A DNA stretch of 51,522 nt from the NCBI GenBank assembly GCA_020848515.1, contig JADLIA010000136.1, forward strand, positions 1 through 51,522. Direction: 5' to 3'. The translations under genes were made by a program, and so were the position numbers. This DNA comes from Rubrivivax sp. (lineage in GTDB: Bacteria; Pseudomonadota; Gammaproteobacteria; Burkholderiales; Burkholderiaceae_C). The notes beneath the pieces were generated by a model. That model searched no databases and had not been told where the DNA came from. It saw nothing but the letters and a program-made list of their open reading frames with translations. Positions 8,858 through 17,870 of this stretch are shown piece after piece (the first letter of the stretch is position 1; each line of letters starts with the position of its first letter).

Positions 8858-10708
8858 TCATCCCGGCGCGCTTTGCTGCTTCCTGTACCGGTATTCGGTT
8901 TGTGCCCGCGACAGACCCAGCAGTGCGGCGGCGCGAGTGATGTTGCCCCCCGCCTGCCGCACGGCGCTGCGCACCAGGGCGCGCTCCATGGCGGCCAGCT
9001 GACCGGGGCCCTGGCGCAGCAAGTCATCGGCCAACCGGTTCATGTCCAGTGCCGCAGGACTGGCCGCACTCGTCGATGCCGGTGATTGGCTTGCGCCGAA
9101 GTCGTAATCGGTGTTGATCATTAACTGCCCCGTGTCGTCCAGGCCGAAGTAGCTCGGGGTGCTCAGGGTGTCATCGGCGTAGGACAGGTGCTGCAAGTCC
9201 AGCATTTCGCCTTCATGCAGCATGATGACGGCGCGTTCGATGACGTTTTCCAGCTCTCGGATATTGCCCGGCCAGTCGTGGTGGATCAGTGCTTGCAGTG
9301 CCCGCGACGTGATCCCAACGTGGCCACGCCCGTGTAGCGGGGCAAAGCGCTGCAGCAGCGCCTGCACCAGCAGTGGAATGTCGTCGCGCCGCTCGCGCAG
9401 TGGCGGCACCACCACCGGAAAGACATTGAGGCGAAAGTAAAGGTCTTCTCGAAAGCGTCCCTGTCGGACGGCCTGCTTAAGGTCTTCGTTGGTGGCGGCA
9501 ATCACGCGTACGTCGGTCACGCGGGTCTGATTGCTGCCCAGACGCTCCAGCGCACCGCTTTGCAGCACGCGCAGCAACTTGCCCTGGGTGGTCGGGCTGA
9601 GCGTTGCGACCTCGTCCAGAAACAGCGTGCCTCCATGCGCGGCCTCAAAGCGCCCGGCCCGGGCCTGACTGGCGCCCGAGAAGGCCCCGCGCTCGACCCC
9701 AAACAGCTCCGACTCCACCAGCGCCTCTGGGATGGCGGCGCAGTTGACTTCAATCAGTTGCGCCTGGGCGCGCTGGCTGCGTCGGTGCACCTGGCGTGCG
9801 ATCAGGCTTTTTCCCACCCCGCTTTCGCCCAGCAGCAGCACCGTGGCCTGGGTGGGGGCGACGCGGTCGATCTTGTGCCGCAGCACGGAAAAGGCGGTCG
9901 AGGCGCCAACAAAGGCGGTTTCTGCCAGCGACCGCGGCGCCGCGCGGTCATCGTCTCTGCTGTCGGTGACGGCGCTCTGGGCAAGGGCAGTGGTGGGCCC
10001 GCCATCGGCGACGGGGGCGACGATTCTGGCGCGCCGGCCCACGGGCTGCGGCAGCAGAAAACGCAGATCCTCCTCCACGTTGTCCCATTGGGCGGCAGGC
10101 TGAGCGACGATCTTGCAGTGGTTGCCACCGCTGGCGCGGCACTCGACCTCGCGCACCACAATGGTGCGTTGCGCGCAGTAGCTCAGGTAGCCTGAGCAGT
10201 AGCCCACGGCATTCCAGCAGACGGCGTGCTGACCCACGCCATGGCGGGCAACATGTGCTTCGTCTTCGAGCGAGTCCTTCCACAAGGCCTCGCCGTAATA
10301 GTCGTCGCTGCGCAAGTCGCCGGCGGCCAACCCACGGCCGACATGCTCAGGCAGCAGATAGCCTTGTAGGGCGTGCATGCGTCCACCGGTGTTGAGCACC
10401 TCTTTCAGACTCGCGCCCGGACCCAGCCTCTTCAGCACGCTGGCGGCATCGCGCTGGCCGGCAGCGAAGTAGATGCGCGTGAGCAGCCCGCGCGTCATTT
10501 CATAGCCCAGGCTGGCCAGCAGCTCCTCGCGCAGGTCGGCAAAGGTGTCGCTGTGCACCAGAACCATACGCCGCTCATCCATCCAGATGCGCCCTTCCTC
10601 GGGCGCAAATCGCAACTGCGTCGCCAGCTCGCGGATTTGCGGCAGCTTCATGTCCACCACCACTTGCGGCATTTGCAGGACGGGGGCGCGGGGTGTGCTA
10701 TCGGGCAT
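8858..10708 (-). CDS. Sigma-54-dependent activator of the XylR/DmpR class, HbpR-like
   Basis: A 616-residue one-component activator of aromatic catabolism. Residues about 15-115 are the XylR_N effector domain ([14 protein letters not shown]). Residues 140-205 are the V4R part, with Cys164, Glu187, Cys190 and Cys198 in exactly the spacing of the four zinc ligands of the phenol sensor MopR; His112 and Trp143 are candidates for the phenol-contacting pair. The AAA+ domain has Walker A GESGVGKS (294-301), the sigma-54 contact loop as GAFSGA (341-346) rather than the usual GAFTGA, and Walker B GTLFLDE. The C-terminus carries a Fis-type helix-turn-helix ([20 protein letters not shown]). It is divergent from the dioxygenase-hydrolase-monooxygenase genes, matching hbpR and hbpCAD of Pseudomonas azelaica. 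Confidence 0.9.
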   Translation of the reverse strand: MPDSTPRAPVLQMPQVVVDMKLPQIRELATQLRFAPEEGRIWMDERRMVLVHSDTFADLREELLASLGYEMTRGLLTRIYFAAGQRDAASVLKRLGPGASLKEVLNTGGRMHALQGYLLPEHVGRGLAAGDLRSDDYYGEALWKDSLEDEAHVARHGVGQHAVCWNAVGYCSGYLSYCAQRTIVVREVECRASGGNHCKIVAQPAAQWDNVEEDLRFLLPQPVGRRARIVAPVADGGPTTALAQSAVTDSRDDDRAAPRSLAETAFVGASTAFSVLRHKIDRVAPTQATVLLLGESGVGKSLIARQVHRRSQRAQAQLIEVNCAAIPEALVESELFGVERGAFSGASQARAGRFEAAHGGTLFLDEVATLSPTTQGKLLRVLQSGALERLGSNQTRVTDVRVIAATNEDLKQAVRQGRFREDLYFRLNVFPVVVPPLRERRDDIPLLVQALLQRFAPLHGRGHVGITSRALQALIHHDWPGNIRELENVIERAVIMLHEGEMLDLQHLSYADDTLSTPSYFGLDDTGQLMINTDYDFGASQSPASTSAASPAALDMNRLADDLLRQGPGQLAAMERALVRSAVRQAGGNITRAAALLGLSRAQTEYRYRKQQSAPG

Positions 10709-10732
10709 GGCGGGCCGCGGCTGCTGCGCAAT

Positions 10733-10754
10733 GATTCACAAGAATCTTCATGAA
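10733..10754. promoter_or_regulatory. Candidate upstream activator site: adjacent palindromes
   Basis: Two symmetric elements abut: GATTC-ACAA-GAATC (10,733-10,746) and TTCATGAA (10,747-10,754), followed by TTATGAA. They sit about 140-160 bases upstream of the sigma-54 promoter, the distance normal for XylR/DmpR-class activators, and just before the activator's own start. Binding is inference. Confidence 0.45.
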
Positions 10755-10890
10755 ATTATGAAATCCATCAATTTTCGAACCTGGGTCGCCTCAGATATGC
10801 GAGGGATAACCCGGGGCGAGCGAGGAAAACCCACAAAAGCGCAGCGGCAAACAGAGGGTTTTCCCCTGGATTTGGGTCAATCCTTCCTGG

Positions 10891-10907
10891 CCGGCACGGT
10901 TCTCGCA
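10891..10907 (+). promoter_or_regulatory. Sigma-54 (RpoN) promoter of the dioxygenase operon
   Basis: CCGGCACGGTTCTCGCA has the invariant GG (10,893-10,894) and GC (10,905-10,906) separated by exactly ten bases, and GGCACG matches the -24 consensus fully. The -12 side reads CTCGCA against TTGCA. It lies 53 bases before the dioxygenase start codon and downstream of the divergent sigma-54 activator gene. Confidence 0.75.
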
Positions 10908-10959
10908 GAGCTCTGATATCCCTGACCGCGTGGGCGGGGTCGTTTATAGGAGACAGACG

Positions 10960-12853
<1,894 letters not shown>

Positions 12854-12872
12854 CACACAAGGGGATGCTGCT

Positions 12873-14639
12873 ATGAACACCGTAGTGACCGACGTACTCG
12901 TCATCGGCACTGGCCCCGCCGGTGCCGCCACCGCCCTGTGCCTGGCGCGCGCGGGCGTGAAGGTGCTGGCCGTCAGCAAATACCACGCCACCTCACCCGA
13001 CCCGCGCGCCCACATCACCAACCAGCGCACCATGGAGTTCCTGCGCGACTTCGGTCTCGAAGAGGCGGCCAAGAAAATCGCCATGCCCTGGGAGGACATG
13101 GGCGAACATGTGTTTGGCCGGTCGCTGGTGGGCGAGGAGTGGGGGCGTATTCCGGCCTGGGCCAGCTCGGCCATCGCCCAGGGCGAGCACATGGCCGCCA
13201 GCCCCAGCCGCTATTGCGACCTGCCCCAGCTGTACCTGGAGCCGCTGCTGGTCAACGACGCCGGTCTGCGCGGTGCCGACATCCGTTTCAAGACCGAATA
13301 CCTGTCGCACACTCAGGACGCCGAGGGCGTGACCGCCACCTTGCTGGACCGTGTCAGCGGCAGCGAGTACCAGGTGCGCGCCAAATACCTGGTGGGCGCC
13401 GACGGCGGCCGCTCCAAGGTGGCGGCCGATATCGGGCTGGAGTTCGACGGAGCCATGGGCCTGGGCGAGACCGGCAACATCAACATCGAAATCCAGGCCG
13501 ATTTGTCGCAGTTCTGCGCCCACCGCCGCAGTGACATGTACTGGATGCTGCAAACCGGCGAGAACCTGATGGGTCTGCCCCAGGGCCCCGGCATCGCGGT
13601 GCTGCGCATGGTGCGCCCCATGGACCGCTGGGTCTGCGTGGTGGGCTATGCGCTGGCCAAGGGCCTGCCCTCGCTCAAGCACGAAGACCTGTTGCCCTTC
13701 GTGCACCGCACCATCGGCAGCGACCAGGTGCCGGTAAAGATCCTGTCGGTCTCCACCTGGACCACCAACCGTCAATACGCGCTGACCAATACCCAGGGAC
13801 GGGTGTTCTGCATCGGCGACGCCGTGCACCGCCACACCCCGTTTGGCGGTCTGGGCTCCAACACCTGCATTCAGGATGCCTACAACCTGAGCTGGAAGCT
13901 GGCCATGGTCATCCAAGGCCAGGCCGGCGCCAGCCTGCTGAACACCTACCAGGACGAGCGCGCGCCGATTGCCAAGCAAATCACCGAGCACGCCTTCAAC
14001 GGCGGTGCCAGCATGGGCCCGCTGCTGATGGCGCTGGGCGTGCCCCCGGGCAGCGGCCCCGAGGCCATGGAGCAGGCTGTGGCGCGGCTGAAGGAGCCCA
14101 GCGCCGAAGGGGCCGAGCGCCGCGCCAAGCTGCGCCAGGCCATGGACGGCACCCTGAACGGCTTTGGCCGTGCCCACGGCATAGAGCTCAATCAGCGCTA
14201 CCGCTCCAGCGCCATCGTCAGCGACGGCACGCCCGACCCTGGCTTTGCACGCGACCCGGTGCAGTACCACCAAGCCAGCAGCCGCCCCGGCGCGCACCTG
14301 CCGCACGCCTGGGTGACGCGCGGGCAGCGCAAGATCTCCACCTTCGACCTGTGCGGCCAAGGGCGCTTCACCCTGCTGACGGGCCTGTCTGGCATGGCCT
14401 GGAAGGCCACCGCCGAACAGGCCGCAGCCGCCCTAGGCATCGAGCTGGTGGTGCACGTCATTGGCTTTGGCCAGGAGGTGGTGGACAGCCACGGCGACTA
14501 TTTGCGCATCAGCGAAGTCGAGGAAAGCGGCGCACTGCTGGTGCGCCCCGACCTCATGGTTGCCTGGCGCGCGGCCAATGCCGATTCCACCCAGCTGGCT
14601 CAGCTGCCGAGCGTGCTGCGGCAGATTCTTGGGCGCTGA
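12873..14639 (+). CDS. FAD-dependent phenol monooxygenase, 2-hydroxybiphenyl 3-monooxygenase (HbpA)-like
   Basis: A 588-residue class A flavoprotein hydroxylase using NAD(P)H, FAD and O2 to place a hydroxyl ortho to a phenolic OH. The FAD-binding GTGPAG (12-17), the NAD(P)H/FAD DG motif in VGADGGRSKVA and the GD motif in CIGDAVHRHTPFGGLGSN are intact. Segments such as GRIPAWAS, ASPSRYCDLPQLY, RVFC-x-GDAVHRHTP and SRPGAHLPH agree with my memory of HbpA from Pseudomonas azelaica HBP1; the TfdB chlorophenol hydroxylases are the next nearest group. Length also fits HbpA. It lies 19 bases after the hydrolase gene and closes the operon. Its substrate is therefore most likely an ortho-substituted phenol. 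Confidence 0.87.
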   Translation: MNTVVTDVLVIGTGPAGAATALCLARAGVKVLAVSKYHATSPDPRAHITNQRTMEFLRDFGLEEAAKKIAMPWEDMGEHVFGRSLVGEEWGRIPAWASSAIAQGEHMAASPSRYCDLPQLYLEPLLVNDAGLRGADIRFKTEYLSHTQDAEGVTATLLDRVSGSEYQVRAKYLVGADGGRSKVAADIGLEFDGAMGLGETGNINIEIQADLSQFCAHRRSDMYWMLQTGENLMGLPQGPGIAVLRMVRPMDRWVCVVGYALAKGLPSLKHEDLLPFVHRTIGSDQVPVKILSVSTWTTNRQYALTNTQGRVFCIGDAVHRHTPFGGLGSNTCIQDAYNLSWKLAMVIQGQAGASLLNTYQDERAPIAKQITEHAFNGGASMGPLLMALGVPPGSGPEAMEQAVARLKEPSAEGAERRAKLRQAMDGTLNGFGRAHGIELNQRYRSSAIVSDGTPDPGFARDPVQYHQASSRPGAHLPHAWVTRGQRKISTFDLCGQGRFTLLTGLSGMAWKATAEQAAAALGIELVVHVIGFGQEVVDSHGDYLRISEVEESGALLVRPDLMVAWRAANADSTQLAQLPSVLRQILGR

Positions 14640-14791
14640 CCCGCCGCTCCCTTTCCGGCTGCGTGCGACCTTTCAGGCCGGGTGGTTGACCGGCATCGGT
14701 GCCTGCGCCTGCAGGGTGTAAGGTGAACCCTTGCCGAAGGTGTTCGACCTTTGGGGCGGGAGGCCGTCTGCTGATCCACTACAGTCGCCCG

Positions 14792-15568
14792 ATGCCCCAT
14801 CCCGCCCCCCGCGCCCTGATCCTGGCCGCCGGCCGCGGCGAGCGCATGCGTCCGCTCACCGACCGCTGTCCCAAACCGCTGCTGCCGCTGCGCGGCAAGC
14901 CGCTGATGCAGTGGGCGCTGGAGGCGCTGCTGCGCGCGGGCGTGCGGGAGCTGGTGGTCAATACCGCCTGGCTGGGTCAGCAGATTGAAGATCATTTTGC
15001 GGCCCAGCGCTTGTCCGACGTGCGCCAACAGCTATCGATTTCAGAGCACATCGGGTTGCATTTCTCGTCCGAAGGGCGCGATTTCGGCGGCGCGCTGGAG
15101 ACCGCGGGGGGCATCGTGCGCGCCCTGCCGCTGCTGGCGCCGGGCGCTCGCGACGTGTTCTGGGTCGCTGCCGGCGACGTGTTCGCGCCCGACTTCGACT
15201 TTGCCGCCGACGCGGTGCGGCGCTTCGTCGCCAGCGACCGCCTGGCCCACCTGTGGCTGGTGCCCAACCCGGCGCACCATCCGGCGGGCGACTTCGCCAT
15301 CGGCGCCGACGGGCTGGCGCAAAACGACGCCCCGGCGGGCGGGCGGCGCCACACCTTCAGCACCATCGCGCTGTACCGGCGCGCGCTGTTCGAGCCGCCC
15401 TGGTGCGACATCCCGGCCGGCAACCCGCAGGGCGTGGCGGCGCCGCTGGCGCCGCTGTTGCGCCGCGCCATCGCCGCCGGTCGGGTGGGCGCCGAGCTGT
15501 ACCAAGGCCCCTGGACCGACGTCGGCACGCCCGAGCGGCTGGCGGCGCTGAACGCCGGCGTGTCATGA
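14792..15568 (+). CDS. murU: N-acetylmuramate-1-phosphate uridylyltransferase-type nucleotidyltransferase
   Basis: A 258-residue sugar-phosphate nucleotidyltransferase. The N-terminus RALILAAGRGERMRPLTDRCPKPLL (its signature is LAAGRGERMRPLT with PKPLL) is the nucleotide-binding loop shared with MurU and glucose-1-phosphate thymidylyltransferases; AAGDVFAPDFDF near 128 is the metal-binding strand and WTDVGTPERL near 243 the usual C-terminal motif. MurU makes UDP-MurNAc in the cell-wall recycling bypass common in pseudomonads and betaproteobacteria. Residues about 77-86 (VRQQLSISEH) are encoded by a copy of the dispersed repeat described elsewhere, just before the conserved GALETAGG. The stop overlaps the pepP start (ATGA), so the two genes are coupled. 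Confidence 0.82.
   Translation: MPHPAPRALILAAGRGERMRPLTDRCPKPLLPLRGKPLMQWALEALLRAGVRELVVNTAWLGQQIEDHFAAQRLSDVRQQLSISEHIGLHFSSEGRDFGGALETAGGIVRALPLLAPGARDVFWVAAGDVFAPDFDFAADAVRRFVASDRLAHLWLVPNPAHHPAGDFAIGADGLAQNDAPAGGRRHTFSTIALYRRALFEPPWCDIPAGNPQGVAAPLAPLLRRAIAAGRVGAELYQGPWTDVGTPERLAALNAGVS
15021..15046 (-). repeat. Dispersed AGCTAT-type repeat inside murU
   Basis: TGCGCCAACAGCTATCGATT and following bases match the short repeat family GCGCC-n3-AGCTAT-n2-AT seen at seven or more other places in the window. Here it is within the reading frame and keeps it open. Confidence 0.6.
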
Positions 15569-16965
15569 TCGACGCCATGAGCCACCCCACGCCTTACGCC
15601 GCCCGCCGCGCCCGCGTCGCCGCCCAGCTGGGCCCCGACGCCATCGCCCTCATCCCCACCGCGCCCGCGCGCCCGCGCAACCGCGACAGCGACCACCCGT
15701 ACCGCCACGACAGCTACTTCTATTACCTGACGGGGTTCACCGAGCCGGACGCCTGGCTGGTGCTGACCGGCGACGGCCGCAGCACGCTGTTTTGTCCACC
15801 CAAGGACCTGGAGCGCGAAATCTGGGACGGCATCCGTCTGGGCCCCGAGGCGGCGCCGGCCGCGCTGGGCGTGGACGAGGCCTATTCGGTCCACGAGCTG
15901 AACGCGCGCCTGCCCGGCCTGCTGGAAAACCGCCGCAGCCTGTGGTTTCCGTTCGCCATCCATGAGGGGCTGTCGGCGCGCGTCGACGGCTGGCTGCAGC
16001 AGGTGCGCGCGCGCGTGCGCTACGGGGCGCTGTGCCCGGGCGAGCAGCACGACCTGTGCCGCGTGCTGGACGAGCTGCGCCTGATCAAGGACGCCGGCGA
16101 GCTGGCCACCATGCGCCGCGCCGGCCAGATCAGCGCCGCCGCCCACGTGCGCGCCATGCAGCGCAGCGCCGCCATGCTGCGCGCCGGCCAGGACGTGCGC
16201 GAATACCACCTGGAAGCCGAGCTGCTGCACGAATTCCGCCAGCACGGCGCGCAGTCGCCGGCCTACCCCAGCATCGTGGCTGCCGGCGCCAACGCCTGTG
16301 TGCTGCACTACCGCGCCGGCGACGCCGCCATCCGCGCCGGCGAGCTGGTGCTGATCGACGCCGGCTGCGAGCTCGACGGCTACGCCAGTGACATCACGCG
16401 CACCTTTCCGGCCGACGGCCGCTTTGCCGGCCCGCAGCGCGCGCTGTACGAACTGGTGCTGGCCAGCCAGCAGGCTGCCATCGCCGCCACCCGGCCGGGC
16501 GCGCGCTTCACCGACCCGCACGAGGCGGCGGTGCGGGTGCTGACGCAGGGCATGCTGGATCTGGGCCTGATCGACAAGGGCCAGCACGGCACGCTGGAAG
16601 ACGCCATCGCCCACCGCGCCTACTTTGCGCACTACATGCACCGCACCGGCCACTGGCTGGGCATGGACGTGCACGACTGCGGCAGCTACGTGGAGCCGGG
16701 CGAGGTCGGCCAACCGAGCCCGCGGCGCGACCCGCTGTCGGGCGAGCTGATCCAGGACCGCCCCAGCCGCATCCTGCGCCCCGGCATGGTGCTGACCATC
16801 GAGCCCGGCCTGTACGTGCGCCCGAGCGAGAAGGTGCCCAGCGCGTTCTGGAACATCGGCATCCGCATCGAGGACAACGCCGTCGTCACCGCCGACGGCT
16901 GCGAGCTGCTGTCGCGCGGCGTGCCGGTCGAGCCGGACGCCATCGAGGCGTTGATGCGGCCCTGA
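15565..16965 (+). CDS. pepP: Xaa-Pro aminopeptidase (aminopeptidase P, M24B)
   Basis: A 466-residue M24B metallopeptidase that removes N-terminal residues preceding proline, in the cytoplasm. The N-terminal creatinase-like domain has DSYFYYLTGF near 50. The C-terminal pita-bread domain keeps all five metal ligands: Asp265 (LIDAGCE), Asp276 (SDITRTFP), His363 (TGHWLGMDVHD), Glu413 (IEPGLYV) and Glu436 (RIEDN), with the 11-residue Asp spacing of the E. coli enzyme. The ATG at 15,565 overlaps the murU stop by four bases; a second in-frame ATG four codons later is also possible. The gene is convergent with the rhombosortase gene. Confidence 0.95.
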   Translation: MIDAMSHPTPYAARRARVAAQLGPDAIALIPTAPARPRNRDSDHPYRHDSYFYYLTGFTEPDAWLVLTGDGRSTLFCPPKDLEREIWDGIRLGPEAAPAALGVDEAYSVHELNARLPGLLENRRSLWFPFAIHEGLSARVDGWLQQVRARVRYGALCPGEQHDLCRVLDELRLIKDAGELATMRRAGQISAAAHVRAMQRSAAMLRAGQDVREYHLEAELLHEFRQHGAQSPAYPSIVAAGANACVLHYRAGDAAIRAGELVLIDAGCELDGYASDITRTFPADGRFAGPQRALYELVLASQQAAIAATRPGARFTDPHEAAVRVLTQGMLDLGLIDKGQHGTLEDAIAHRAYFAHYMHRTGHWLGMDVHDCGSYVEPGEVGQPSPRRDPLSGELIQDRPSRILRPGMVLTIEPGLYVRPSEKVPSAFWNIGIRIEDNAVVTADGCELLSRGVPVEPDAIEALMRP

Positions 16966-16989
16966 TGCGGGGGCGCGTTCCGATCACCA

Positions 16990-17038
16990 ATGACGAATGA
17001 CCTTGCTGCGCTTCGATGACCGAAGGGTCACGCGTCAT
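16990..17038. repeat. Palindromic dispersed repeat, copy 1 (between convergent pepP and rhombosortase gene)
   Basis: ATGACG (16,990-16,995) pairs with CGTCAT (17,033-17,038), with an inner TGACC-GAAG-GGTCA hairpin. The sequence between, including CTTGCTGCGCTTCGATGACC, is nearly identical to the element at 30,270-30,325. It overlaps the rhombosortase stop codon. Position between convergent genes suggests a terminator-like or REP-like role. Confidence 0.6.
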
Positions 17039-17670
17039 TTGCCATGGCTTGAGCGCTGATCCGTGGCGCTGGCACTCGCCAGTCGCAGCCAGCCCGCCAC
17101 GTTCAGCGCCACGGCCAGCAGCGCCCCCGCGATGGCGCCGCTCAGGTGGGCGGCGAACACCACGTTGAAGCCCCAGCCGGCGTCGAAGGCGATGGGCGAC
17201 TCCCAGCCGTGCTCCAGCGCCAGCTTGACGCTCAGCCCGCCGCCCAGCAGCAGACCGAGCCAGCGCGTGTCCGCGGCCGTCAGCGCGCGCAGCGCCAGCA
17301 CTGCGGCGGCGGCGTGGATCGGGCCCGACAGGCCCCAGTAGGCGGCCACCTGCGGCCAGCAGCGCAGGCCCAGCGTGCCCAGCGGCCAGGCCACCAGCAG
17401 CGCCAGCGCGTCGCGCGGCCGCGCCCCCAGCGCCGCGCCCAGCACCGCCAGCGCCGCCAGCGCCAGCATGTTGGCCAGGGCGTGCGGCGCCAGCCGGTGC
17501 AGCAGGGCGCCGCTCCACAGCGTCCAGGGCGCGTGCGGCCAGTCGCCACGCCGCCAGCTCAGCAGCTCGGGCGGCAGCCGGCCGCTGGCCACCGCCAGCC
17601 CGGCCAGCGCGCTGGCGACGATCAGCAGCAGGCAGGCCAGCGGCCAGGCGCTGCGCTGCCAGCGGTTCAT
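17035..17670 (-). CDS. rrtA: Rhombosortase (rhomboid-family intramembrane serine protease)
   Basis: A 211-residue polytopic membrane protein with about six hydrophobic segments. The catalytic serine motif GLSGPIHA (near 114-121) and the distal histidine in AAHLSGAIAG (near 176-185) match the rhombosortase branch of rhomboid proteases, which cleave the C-terminal GlyGly-CTERM anchor of secreted proteins. No protein with a GlyGly-CTERM tail is visible in this window. It is convergent with pepP. The family label is from the short length and the GLSG-x2-H form; a generic rhomboid protease is the alternative. Confidence 0.75.
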   Translation of the reverse strand: MNRWQRSAWPLACLLLIVASALAGLAVASGRLPPELLSWRRGDWPHAPWTLWSGALLHRLAPHALANMLALAALAVLGAALGARPRDALALLVAWPLGTLGLRCWPQVAAYWGLSGPIHAAAAVLALRALTAADTRWLGLLLGGGLSVKLALEHGWESPIAFDAGWGFNVVFAAHLSGAIAGALLAVALNVAGWLRLASASATDQRSSHGK

Positions 17671-17706
17671 GGGGCGCCCACCCGGCCCATCGGCGGCCGC
17701 TGCATG

Positions 17707-17766
17707 CTATGAATAAATGAGCTGCTGGCGCGCACCAGTCGGGCGCCAGAGGCCAAAACCATTCGG
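17707..17766 (+). repeat. Dispersed repeat (GGGCGCCAGAGGCCAA type) between the rhombosortase gene and glnE
   Basis: Within the 200-base gap 17,671-17,870. GGGCGCCAGAGGCCAA followed by CATTCGG is shared with the copy at 34,510-34,570, differing only in three bases between. No gene is seen in this gap. Confidence 0.6.
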
Positions 17767-17870
17767 AAATCGGTGGGGTGGTGCGGCCGCGGCACGCGGA
17801 CGCCCGAGCGGTGGTCCTGAGCGAAGCCGCGACCTGCCATGCCCATGGGTGGTGCGTGCCGTGCGCCTTG

